Source: CAISDA01 sp050258555 (GTDB lineage: Bacteria > Bacteroidota > Ignavibacteria > UBA10030 > UBA8401). Taken from it: DNA of 14,299 nt. Positions 1 to 6,004 of the stretch are shown in pieces (positions within the stretch are counted from its first letter, which is position 1; each line of letters opens with the position of its first letter). A program made the translations under genes and the position numbers. Location of the stretch: positions 1 to 14,299 of the forward strand of contig JBLMZA010000133.1 of the NCBI GenBank assembly GCA_050258555.1, in the 5' to 3' direction. The notes under the pieces were generated by a model. That model did not search any database. It was not told the DNA's origin and worked only from the letters and a program-made list of their open reading frames with translations.

Positions 1-786
1 GATATTTTCTATCCCCTCGGCTTTGATCATCTGCAGCGCCGCATCCACTCCGATCACGAGGCTCACCGCGGGCGTCCACGGCGTGTCGTTCGACTGCCAG
101 GACTTCAGCGCCTTTTTCAGATCGAAATAGAATTTCGGCAGCGTCGAGGAATCCATCTTCTCGATGGCGCGCTTCGAAAGCGCGATGAAGGCAAGACCCG
201 GCGGAATCATCAGTCCCTTTTGCGAGCCCGTGACACACACGTCGATGCCCCATTCGTCGAATTTCATCTCATGCGCTCCCACGGCCGTGATGCCGTCCAC
301 GCACACGAGCGCGTTCGAGTTTTCACGGATCACCTTCGCCAGTTCCTTCACGTCGCTGGCCGTGCCGGTCGAAGTTTCCGAATGGACGATGTAGACCGCC
401 TTCGCTTCCGGATGGGCCTTGAGCGCTTCGGTCACCTGGGCGGGCGTGGCCGCCTTGCCCCATTCGATCTTCAATTCGACCACGTTAAGTCCGTAGGCCT
501 TGGGCATCTTCACCCAGCGCTCGCCGAATTTTCCGCCGTTGCAGGTGATGATCGTATCGCCGGGGGAAAACAGGCTCACGAACGACGATTCGACGCCGCC
601 CGTGCCGGAGCTCGTGAGCACGATCACCGGCTGCTGCGTCTGGAACAGGTACTGCAGGTTCTGATGCACGCGCGTCAGGATCTCGCCGAATTCCGGATTG
701 CGGTGATGGATGATCGGTTCTGCCATCTTGAGCATCACGGTTTCGGGCACGGGGGTCGGTCCGGGTGTAAAGAGTCTCTTTTTCAT
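1..786 (-). CDS. Class-V PLP aminotransferase, alanine/serine-glyoxylate aminotransferase family (3' end cut by window edge)
   Basis: Translating the minus strand from the ATG at 786 gives 262 open codons running off the left edge; family members are about 350-390 residues, so roughly the C-terminal third is missing. The N-terminus reads LFTPGPTPVPETV, then the HHRNPEF block (residues 27-33), typical of fold-type I class-V enzymes that transfer an amino group between alanine or serine and glyoxylate or a related 2-oxo acid. SSGTGG (59-64) is the phosphate-binding turn, SETSTG (136-141) lies over the cofactor, D164 in VDGITAVG should pair with the pyridine nitrogen, and K190 in TGSQKG is the expected Schiff-base lysine. 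No signal peptide is seen, so it should be cytosolic. An AAGGA site lies 9 nt before the start. Substrate cannot be fixed from sequence: photorespiration-like glyoxylate use, serine metabolism or a PucG-like role are all possible. It lies beyond the engB terminator, so it is probably its own transcription unit. Confidence 0.88.
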   Translation of the reverse strand, partial: MKKRLFTPGPTPVPETVMLKMAEPIIHHRNPEFGEILTRVHQNLQYLFQTQQPVIVLTSSGTGGVESSFVSLFSPGDTIITCNGGKFGERWVKMPKAYGLNVVELKIEWGKAATPAQVTEALKAHPEAKAVYIVHSETSTGTASDVKELAKVIRENSNALVCVDGITAVGAHEMKFDEWGIDVCVTGSQKGLMIPPGLAFIALSKRAIEKMDSSTLPKFYFDLKKALKSWQSNDTPWTPAVSLVIGVDAALQMIKAEGIENI

Positions 787-848
787 AGTGTGTTGTCCTT
801 CATGATGACATGCACGAATGGTTTAATGGAACAATGAGGTGGAATGGA

Positions 849-877
849 AAGATACAAGAAATGCAGGAGAGATACAA
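849..877 (-). promoter_or_regulatory. Candidate promoter for the aminotransferase gene
   Basis: On the minus strand, TTGTAT (872-877) and TATCTT (849-854) are separated by 17 nt, about 60 nt upstream of the aminotransferase start and just beyond the engB terminator. The downstream box with its next bases, TATCTTTC, also resembles the Bacteroidota -7 element TAnnTTTG. Both boxes lie within a 10-base direct repeat (851-859 and 871-879 share GATACAAGA on the plus strand), so the match could be a by-product of that repeat. The position is logical but the boxes are imperfect. Confidence 0.35.
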
Positions 878-883
878 GATGCG

Positions 884-922
884 AAAAAAGGGTTTCACCG
901 CTGAATTGCGGCAAAACCCTTT
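884..922 (-). terminator. Rho-independent terminator after engB
   Basis: A 9-bp perfect outer stem (887-895 with 914-922, AAAGGGTTT on the plus strand) encloses a 2x2 internal loop and a further CCGC/GCGG 4-bp stem with a 6-nt loop. On the minus strand the stem is followed by a run of six T residues (884-889). It lies 42 nt past the engB stop codon, which fits termination of engB and isolates it from the aminotransferase gene. Confidence 0.85.
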
Positions 923-963
923 CGATTGACAGACAGGGCGAGGCGGAAACGCCGTTGCCTGCT

Positions 964-1587
964 TCAGGCCACGGCGGTGACCAGATGCTTCTGGTCCTTG
1001 CGGCTGATGTGGTCCTCGATCGCCTTCAGGAGTTCCTGACGTCCGTCGCCGTTGACGGCCGAGAAGGGATGGATGCCCGAGAGGTATTTGTATTTCGAAA
1101 GCAGCGAGGTCACTTCGTTCGTCTGCGCCAGAAGCTTGCCATGGGGCAGCTTGTCGGCCTTGGTCAGAACGACGACGAACGGAACCTTGAAGAAATCGAG
1201 CCAGCCGATCATCGTCATATCGAGCTCGGTCGGACCCAACCGGGCATCGACGATCTGGACGGCGAGCGCGATCTGCTTGCGGTTATGGAAGAATTCCTCG
1301 ATCAGTGCGGTCCATCCGGCCTTCACATGCTCGGCCACTTTGGCGTAGCCGTAGCCCGGCAGGTCGACGAAATACAGTTCTTTGTTGATCAGGTAGTAGT
1401 TCAACTCGCGCGTCTTGCCGGGAGTGGCCGACACGCGCGCGATGGATTTGCGGTTGCAGAGTTTGTTCAACAAGGACGATTTGCCGACATTCGACCGGCC
1501 GATGAAGACAATTTCGGGGAGATTGTTTTTCGGCAGCTGTTTTAAGTTGGCGACACCGACGACAAAATCAATAGATGTTATTTTCAT
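964..1587 (-). CDS. engB: EngB/YihA-type ribosome biogenesis GTP-binding protein
   Basis: A 207-residue TRAFAC-class GTPase of the EngB (YihA/YsxC) family, whose members act in assembly of the large ribosomal subunit. The G motifs are in order: G1 GRSNVGKS (30-37), the switch-I block ATPGKTR with the G2 threonine (54-60), G3 DLPGYG (75-80), G4 TKAD (142-145) and G5 SA (176-177). Family length is about 195-220, so it is complete. The start is an ATG with only a weak purine stretch (TTAGAGT) directly before it, so no good ribosome site decides it; the N-terminal KITSIDFV is typical of the family. It lies 129 nt downstream of rplQ, beyond a strong terminator, and carries its own terminator, which suggests separate transcription or partial read-through from the ribosomal cluster. 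I could not identify a convincing promoter in the gap. Placing an assembly GTPase here is functionally coherent with the ribosomal genes. Confidence 0.96.
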   Translation of the reverse strand: MKITSIDFVVGVANLKQLPKNNLPEIVFIGRSNVGKSSLLNKLCNRKSIARVSATPGKTRELNYYLINKELYFVDLPGYGYAKVAEHVKAGWTALIEEFFHNRKQIALAVQIVDARLGPTELDMTMIGWLDFFKVPFVVVLTKADKLPHGKLLAQTNEVTSLLSKYKYLSGIHPFSAVNGDGRQELLKAIEDHISRKDQKHLVTAVA

Positions 1588-1655
1588 ACTCTAAGCAGAT
1601 TGTTGCGGAACCACAAACGGTGCGAGTATTGAAGCGGATCGGGAGACGGAACCTG

Positions 1656-1696
1656 GAAAAAGAAACGACAAAGGATAGCGCGAGGCTATCCTTTGT
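1656..1696 (-). terminator. Rho-independent terminator ending the ribosomal cluster
   Basis: A perfect 12-bp stem (1668-1679 with 1685-1696, ACAAAGGATAGC on the plus strand) closes a 5-nt loop. On the minus strand it is followed by CGTTTCTTTTTCC, a T-rich tract broken by one C. It begins 20 nt past the rplQ stop codon, the expected end of the alpha operon. The plus-strand side has no T-tract, so it acts in one direction only. Confidence 0.88.
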
Positions 1697-1716
1697 GCGT
1701 TCGCTTCACATCTTCA

Positions 1717-2235
1717 TCAGGCTTTCGCTTCGGCTTCAGCGGCTTCGGTCACCTGCGTTGCAGCGGCGGTTTCCGACTTCTTCTTCTGATTGACGCGGGC
1801 GCGGCGGTCGCGTTTCGGCTTGGCCGGGGCTTTCGTCTCTTCCTGTCCGACGTTGTAGTCGACCAGTTCGAGCATCGCCACCTGGGCTCCGTCGCCCAGA
1901 CGCTGTCCGAGCTTTACGACGCGCGTGTAGCCTCCCGGACGGTTGGCGACCTTCAGTGCGATTTCGCCGAAGAGGGACTTCACCACTTCCTTGTCGTGAA
2001 TGAACTTCGCCACTTCGCGGCGGGCATGCACGTTCTTTGCGCCTTCGGTTTCGTTGGCGACAGCGTTCTTGGCGCGCGTGATGATCTTCTCGACGACCAT
2101 GCGCGTTTCCTTGGCCTTCGCCAGCGTCGTGCGGATTCGCTTGTGGCGCAGCACCGACGTGCAGAGTGCGCTTAAGGTTGCTTTGCGGTGGCTTGCCGTG
2201 CGTTTGAGTTTTCGTCCTGCTCTACCGTGTATCAT
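1717..2235 (-). CDS. rplQ: Large ribosomal subunit protein bL17 with C-terminal tail
   Basis: L17 lies near the exit of the peptide tunnel on the 50S subunit. The product is 172 residues against about 115-130 in many bacteria. The core is recognised from GRKLKRTASHRKATL (8-22), the KRIRTTLAKAKE stretch (32-43), and RPGGYTRVVKLGQRLGD (98-114), ending near NVGQ at about residue 130. The remaining 40 residues are low-complexity: first basic (KPKRDRRARVNQKKK), then alanine/glutamate-rich. Such tails occur in L17 of the Bacteroidota/Chlorobiota group as far as I know. The start ATG at 2235 follows an AAAGGGA site with 8-nt spacing. It is the last gene of the alpha operon, 16 nt after rpoA, and is followed by a strong terminator. 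Confidence 0.97.
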   Translation of the reverse strand: MIHGRAGRKLKRTASHRKATLSALCTSVLRHKRIRTTLAKAKETRMVVEKIITRAKNAVANETEGAKNVHARREVAKFIHDKEVVKSLFGEIALKVANRPGGYTRVVKLGQRLGDGAQVAMLELVDYNVGQEETKAPAKPKRDRRARVNQKKKSETAAATQVTEAAEAEAKA

Positions 2236-2251
2236 TTAAAAAGTCCCTTTG

Positions 2252-3238
2252 TTAATCACTGTCTTTCAGATATTTGTCCACATCCATGCCGAAGACGAGT
2301 CCGTGCTCTTCGACGATCGCGGAGAGTTCCGCGAGCGATTTGCGGCCGAAGTTCCTGAACTTCAGGAGTTCGCCTTCGTCCTTGCGCACCAGGTCCGCAA
2401 TCGTGCGGATGTCGGCGGCGCGCAGGCAGTTGTGCGAGCGCACGGACAGTTCGAGATCGTCGACGTTCGTCTTGAGGATCTTGCGGATGCGTGTGAATTC
2501 GGCGTCCTGTTCCACTTCCTCCTTATCGGCTTCGGGTTCCGCATCGAAGTTGATGAAGAGCTGGATGTGGTCGCGCAGGATCTTGCCGGCATAGGTGACG
2601 GCTTCCTGGGGCGTGATCGATCCGTCGGTTTCGATTTCCAGGCTCAGCTTTTCGTAGTCGGTCTGCTGGCCCACGCGCGTCGTCTCGACCGTGTAGCGGA
2701 CGTTGACGATGGGCGTGAAAATCGAGTCGATGGCGACCGTGCCCAGGGGCTGATCGGGCGTCTTGTTTTCTTCGCTCGTGACGTAGCCCTTGCCGCGGCC
2801 GATGCGGAGTTCCATATCGAAGTCGGCATCCTTGTTCAAGGTCACGATGTGGTGATCCGGGTTGAGGATCTCGACGTCCGGGTTGGCCGCCTGGATGTCG
2901 CCGGCGGTGAACTTGCCCGGTCCCTTGAGGTGCACCGTCGCCTTGCCCACCTTCTTGTTGGTGGCCTTCAGGCGCACTTCCTTCAGGTTCAACACCATGT
3001 CCGAGACATCTTCGACGATGCCGGCCAGGGTGGAAAACTCATGGACCACGCCGTCGACCTTAATCGCCGTGATGGCATAGCCCGGAAGCGACGAGAGCAG
3101 GACGCGCCGGAACGCGTTGCCGATCGTCACGCCGAAGCCCTTTTCCAGCGGTTGGACGATGAATCTGCCGAAGCGGCCCGTGCTGGAGGTATCTTCCAGC
3201 ACGATGCCTTCGGGCATTTGAAAATTTACTGTGCTCAT
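2252..3238 (-). CDS. rpoA: DNA-directed RNA polymerase subunit alpha
   Basis: The alpha subunit dimerises to seed RNA polymerase assembly and contacts upstream promoter DNA and regulators. The 328-residue product has the usual two domains. The N-terminal domain (about 1-232) has GNAFRRVLLSSLPG (40-53) and the VVHEFSTLAGIVEDVSDMVL stretch (64-83). An acidic linker follows (about 233-248). The C-terminal domain (about 255-320) has VRSHNCLRAADI; R267 and N270 correspond to the DNA-contacting Arg and Asn of the E. coli domain, and NFGRKSL (296-302) forms the second helix-hairpin contact. Length and residues are normal, with nothing missing. It sits between rpsD (41-nt gap) and rplQ (16-nt gap), the standard alpha-operon position. 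The ATG at 3238 follows AAGCGAGA, a weak ribosome site. Confidence 0.99.
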   Translation of the reverse strand: MSTVNFQMPEGIVLEDTSSTGRFGRFIVQPLEKGFGVTIGNAFRRVLLSSLPGYAITAIKVDGVVHEFSTLAGIVEDVSDMVLNLKEVRLKATNKKVGKATVHLKGPGKFTAGDIQAANPDVEILNPDHHIVTLNKDADFDMELRIGRGKGYVTSEENKTPDQPLGTVAIDSIFTPIVNVRYTVETTRVGQQTDYEKLSLEIETDGSITPQEAVTYAGKILRDHIQLFINFDAEPEADKEEVEQDAEFTRIRKILKTNVDDLELSVRSHNCLRAADIRTIADLVRKDEGELLKFRNFGRKSLAELSAIVEEHGLVFGMDVDKYLKDSD

Positions 3239-3279
3239 GAACGAGTCTCGCTTTCAGATTAAGAACAATTGAGGGTCGC

Positions 3280-3909
3280 TTACTTGGAGTACAATTCGAC
3301 GACTAACTGTTCGTTTGCAGGCAGCGGAATGTCGGCACGCTCCGGGATCTGCAAAAACGTTCCCGACATGTTGGCTTTGTCCAGACTCAGCCATGCGAGC
3401 ATCGTGCCGTCTTTCATGCGTTTCATCGAGCCGTGAATAATCTCGAGCTTCTTGCTCTTTTCCTTCACGCGGATCACATCGCCTGCATCGAGCAGGTAGG
3501 ACGGGATATTGACCTCTTTACCGTTGATGGTAAAGTGACCGTGGAGGATGAGCTGTCGTGCCGTTCTCCGCGACGGGGCGAAGCCCAGGCGGTAGATCAC
3601 GTTATCGAAACGGCGTTCGAGCAGTTTCACCAGTGCGTCGGCGGTTTTGCCCGTCGTGCGCAAGGCTTTTTCGAAGTAGTTGCGGAACTGTGTTTCCAAA
3701 ATGCCGTAGAGACGGCGGATCTTCTGCTTTTCGCGCAGCTGAACACCGTATTCCGAGATCTTGGCGCGGCGCGACTGTCCGTGCTGTCCCGGCGGGAAAT
3801 TACGGCGTTCCACCGGGCATTTGTCTGTGAAGCACTTTGCGCCTTTCAAGAACAGCTTCTGCTTCTCGCGTCGGCACAGTTTGCAACTGGCATCTATGTA
3901 TCTTGCCAT
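3280..3909 (-). CDS. rpsD: Small ribosomal subunit protein uS4, zinc-binding form
   Basis: S4 is a primary 16S rRNA binder that nucleates 30S assembly; in E. coli it also represses the alpha operon by binding its mRNA. The product is 209 residues, normal length. The N-terminus holds four cysteines, C9, C12, C26 and C31, in a C-X2-C-X13-C-X4-C pattern, the zinc-binding (C+) version of S4. The S4 RNA-binding domain follows (about 97-160), with RRFDNVIYRLGFAPSRRTARQ-type residues from about position 98 and a VNIPSYLLDAGDVI strand. The C-terminal VELYSK is typical. The ATG at 3909 lies 4 nt from an AAGAGA stretch. It sits between rpsK and rpoA. Whether S4 autoregulation operates here is not visible. 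Confidence 0.99.
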   Translation of the reverse strand: MARYIDASCKLCRREKQKLFLKGAKCFTDKCPVERRNFPPGQHGQSRRAKISEYGVQLREKQKIRRLYGILETQFRNYFEKALRTTGKTADALVKLLERRFDNVIYRLGFAPSRRTARQLILHGHFTINGKEVNIPSYLLDAGDVIRVKEKSKKLEIIHGSMKRMKDGTMLAWLSLDKANMSGTFLQIPERADIPLPANEQLVVELYSK

Positions 3910-3955
3910 GCGTTCTCTTTTCCTTTACCGTGAAAATATGGATTTTTATTTCTTC

Positions 3956-4357
3956 TTACACTCTTCGACGTTTGGGCGGACGGCATCCGTTGTGCGGAAT
4001 CGGCGTCACGTCGCGGATCACGGTGACTTCCAATCCGGCGGTCTGCAGCGCGCGGATCGCGGCTTCGCGTCCCGAGCCCGGACCCTTCACAAAGACTTCC
4101 ACTTTGCGAAGACCGACATCGTGCGCCTCTTTTGCCGCCGCATCGGCCGAGACTTGCGCGGCGAAGGGTGTGTTCTTGCGCGACCCCTTGAATCCGTTCT
4201 TGCCGGCGGAGCTCCATGCGATGGCGTTGCCGTAGGAATCGGTGATGGTCACGATCACATTGTTGAACGTGGCCTTGATGAAGGCCTTTCCGTTCACGTC
4301 AACGTGAATTTTCTTTTTCTTTTTAGCCGCGGTACTGCTTGCTTGCGCTTTAGCCAC
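3956..4357 (-). CDS. rpsK: Small ribosomal subunit protein uS11
   Basis: S11 lines the 30S platform and touches the mRNA Shine-Dalgarno helix. I choose the GTG at 4357, giving 133 residues, because a GAAAGGA site sits 6 nt upstream and the resulting MAKAQAS start is family-like; an in-frame TTG at 4372 would overlap that ribosome site. After a short lysine-rich stretch (KKKKK), the core has VNGKAFIKATFNNVIVTITD (from about 20), SSAGKNGFKGSRKNTPFAAQ and the C-terminal TPIPHNGCRPPKRRRV, the near-invariant S11 ending. It lies 21 nt after rpsM and 46 nt before rpsD, the usual alpha-operon order. Confidence 0.98.
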   Translation of the reverse strand: MAKAQASSTAAKKKKKIHVDVNGKAFIKATFNNVIVTITDSYGNAIAWSSAGKNGFKGSRKNTPFAAQVSADAAAKEAHDVGLRKVEVFVKGPGSGREAAIRALQTAGLEVTVIRDVTPIPHNGCRPPKRRRV

Positions 4358-4363
4358 GTGTGT

Positions 4364-4370
4364 TCCTTTC
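4364..4370 (-). promoter_or_regulatory. Ribosome-binding site deciding the rpsK start
   Basis: GAAAGGA on the minus strand, 6 nt before the GTG at 4357. It selects the GTG over the upstream in-frame TTG at 4372, which lies on the 5' side of the site. Confidence 0.75.
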
Positions 4371-4378
4371 AAACGAGA

Positions 4379-4762
4379 TTATTTCTTAGCTGCTACTTTT
4401 TTCTTCCCTGCCACTGTCTTGCGTTTGCCCTTACGCGTGCGGGAGTTTGTGCGCGTGCGCTGTCCGCGCACCGGCAATCCTTTGCGATGGCGTAAGCCGC
4501 GATACGATCCGATGTCCATCAGACGCTTGATGTTCATCTGCATTTCGGCGCGCATGGCTCCTTCGGTCTTGTAGTCCGTCTGGATGATCGTGCGGATCTT
4601 GTTGACCTCATCGTCGGTCAAATCGCCGATGCGCTTGTTGACGTCGATCCCGAGCTTCGCCAGGATCTCCTGTGCCGTCGACTTGCCGATACCGTAGATG
4701 TATGTCAAGCCGATTTCGGATCGTTTGTTTTTCGGTAAATCTACACCAGCAATACGAGCCAC
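4379..4762 (-). CDS. rpsM: Small ribosomal subunit protein uS13
   Basis: S13 sits in the 30S head and forms bridges with L5 and 23S rRNA. The 127-residue product starts ARIAGVDLPKNKR and has the helix-hairpin TYIYGIGKSTAQEIL (20-34), SYRGLRHRKGLPVRGQRT (from about 86) and a lysine-rich C-terminal tail that reaches towards the P site. The start codon is GTG: an in-frame TAA lies two codons upstream and there is no ATG near the N-terminus, so GTG is forced. An AGGAG site is 8 nt before it. It is the first gene of the classical alpha operon and follows rpmJ by 49 nt. Confidence 0.98.
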   Translation of the reverse strand: MARIAGVDLPKNKRSEIGLTYIYGIGKSTAQEILAKLGIDVNKRIGDLTDDEVNKIRTIIQTDYKTEGAMRAEMQMNIKRLMDIGSYRGLRHRKGLPVRGQRTRTNSRTRKGKRKTVAGKKKVAAKK

Positions 4763-4770
4763 TGATTACT

Positions 4771-4775
4771 CTCCT
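4771..4775 (-). promoter_or_regulatory. Ribosome-binding site of rpsM (GTG start)
   Basis: AGGAG on the minus strand, 8 nt before the GTG at 4762. An in-frame TAA lies between the site and the start codon, so no upstream start is possible. Confidence 0.75.
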
Positions 4776-4811
4776 AAAAAAATCGTGTACAGCAATAGTT
4801 GTTTGTTATGC

Positions 4812-4925
4812 TTAGCCTTGCCGCTGCTTGTGCTTGGGGTTTTTGCAGATCACTTTCACGACGCCTTTGCGGCGGATGATCTTGCAGTTATCGCACAACT
4901 TTTTGACCGATGCTCGGACTTTCAT
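4812..4925 (-). CDS. rpmJ: Large ribosomal subunit protein bL36, zinc-ribbon form
   Basis: A 37-residue gene translated directly from the minus strand, reading MKVRASVKKLCDNCKIIRRK onwards. L36 is the smallest 50S protein and helps organise 23S rRNA near the L6/L16 region. It has the zinc ligands C11, C14, C27 and H32 (C-X2-C-X12-C-X4-H), so this is the zinc-binding (C+) form. Length is exactly the usual 37-38 residues, with a basic C-terminus KHKQRQG and a TAA stop at 4812-4814. It stands between infA (41-nt gap) and rpsM (49-nt gap), its standard place. Confidence 0.97.
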   Translation of the reverse strand: MKVRASVKKLCDNCKIIRRKGVVKVICKNPKHKQRQG

Positions 4926-4966
4926 AATCTTTCATTCCTTCAATATCGCCGCACCACTGCGCGCGC

Positions 4967-5185
4967 TTATTTATAACGGTATGTGATTCTGCCTTTTGTC
5001 AAATCGTACGGCGAGAGTTCAACGGTGACCTTGTCGCCGACAAGAATTTTTATAAAATGCATACGCATCTTGCCGGAGATGTGGGCGAGGATCTCATGAC
5101 CGTTGTCCAGCTTCACGCGGAAGTAGGCATTGGGCAGCGTGTCTGTAATCGTCCCGTCGACTTTGATTGCGTCTGTTTTCGCCAT
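4967..5185 (-). CDS. infA: Translation initiation factor IF-1
   Basis: IF-1 occupies the 30S A site during initiation and modulates IF-2 and IF-3 binding. The 72-residue product is the standard length and is a single OB-fold: the DGTITDTLPNAYFRVKLDNG block (10-29), then HISGKMRMHFIKILVGDKV (36-54) and the ending ELSPYDLTKGRITYRYK. The ATG at 5185 follows the map stop codon with no intervening base (TAA-ATG), so it is very likely translationally coupled to map. It lies 41 nt before rpmJ. Confidence 0.98.
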   Translation of the reverse strand: MAKTDAIKVDGTITDTLPNAYFRVKLDNGHEILAHISGKMRMHFIKILVGDKVTVELSPYDLTKGRITYRYK

Positions 5186-5971
5186 TTATAAACGTTCTCT
5201 CGAAACCTGTGTGGTTAAAATTTCCGCTTTCTGTTTCCGCACGACAACCGTGTGCTCGAAATGCGCCGACGGTTCTCCGTCCAATGTCAGGATCGTCCAT
5301 CCGTCGTGCGCCGTGCGCACCTTGTGTGTGCCCATATTCACCATCGGTTCGATCGCAATGGTCATTCCCTCCACGAGCTTCGCGCCGGATTTCCGGTGCC
5401 CGAAGTTCGGCACGTTCGGCGACTCGTGCAGCTCGCGTCCGACGCCGTGTCCGCAGAGTTCGCGGACCACCGAAAATCCCGCCTCCTCCACATGACGCTG
5501 GACGGCAAAGCCGATATCCCCCACTCTGTTGCCTTCGACTGCCTGCGCGATGGCCTTCTCGAGCGATTCGCGCGTCACGCGCATGAGCCGCTCTTTTTCG
5601 GGAGAGACGATTCCCACCGGGAATGTCCAGGCCCCGTCGCCCACGAATCCGTTTTTCTTCACCCCCACGTCGATCGAGACGATCTCCCCATCCTTCAATA
5701 TACGAAATCCCGGGAGTCCATGCACTACTTCATTGTCAATTGAGACACATAAAGTTGCCGGGAAGAGATTGTCGGGTTCGTACCCGTAGCCCTTGAACAC
5801 CGGGATGCCGCCGCGGCTTCTGATGAAATCCTCGGCCAGCGCATCGAGCATGCCCGTGGTGACGCCGGGCCGGACGGCGCGTCCGACGAGTTCCAGGACC
5901 TCCGCGACGATCCGGTTCGGTTCGCGCATGAGTTCGAGTTCAGCTTCGGATTTGATCGTCGGTGCACCCAT
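5186..5971 (-). CDS. map: Type I methionine aminopeptidase
   Basis: This cytosolic metalloenzyme removes the initiator Met from nascent proteins with small second residues. It is 261 residues, normal for bacterial type I enzymes without an N-terminal extension. The five metal ligands are present: D101 (SIDVG), D112 (GDGAWT), H175 (CGHGVGR), E208 (IEPM) and E239 (FEHT). The catalytic-site histidines H84 (VVHGLPG) and H182 (LHESP) are also there. It begins at the ATG at 5971, with AAAGAGA about 7 nt upstream. It lies between secY and infA with no adk gene, an order common in Bacteroidota/Chlorobiota; many Gram-positive bacteria have adk here. The TAA stop abuts the infA ATG. Confidence 0.98.
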   Translation of the reverse strand: MGAPTIKSEAELELMREPNRIVAEVLELVGRAVRPGVTTGMLDALAEDFIRSRGGIPVFKGYGYEPDNLFPATLCVSIDNEVVHGLPGFRILKDGEIVSIDVGVKKNGFVGDGAWTFPVGIVSPEKERLMRVTRESLEKAIAQAVEGNRVGDIGFAVQRHVEEAGFSVVRELCGHGVGRELHESPNVPNFGHRKSGAKLVEGMTIAIEPMVNMGTHKVRTAHDGWTILTLDGEPSAHFEHTVVVRKQKAEILTTQVSRERL

Positions 5972-6004
5972 TCATTCTCTTTCGAAGGCCGGCATGGGAC
6001 GCGC

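Noticed and set aside
220..837. 205-codon plus-strand frame opposite the aminotransferase
   Set aside because: The minus strand carries all class-V aminotransferase motifs including the catalytic lysine, so the plus-strand frame is a shadow.
2249..3262. 337-codon plus-strand frame opposite rpoA
   Set aside because: Mirror of the rpoA reading frame; no family resemblance and no supporting context.
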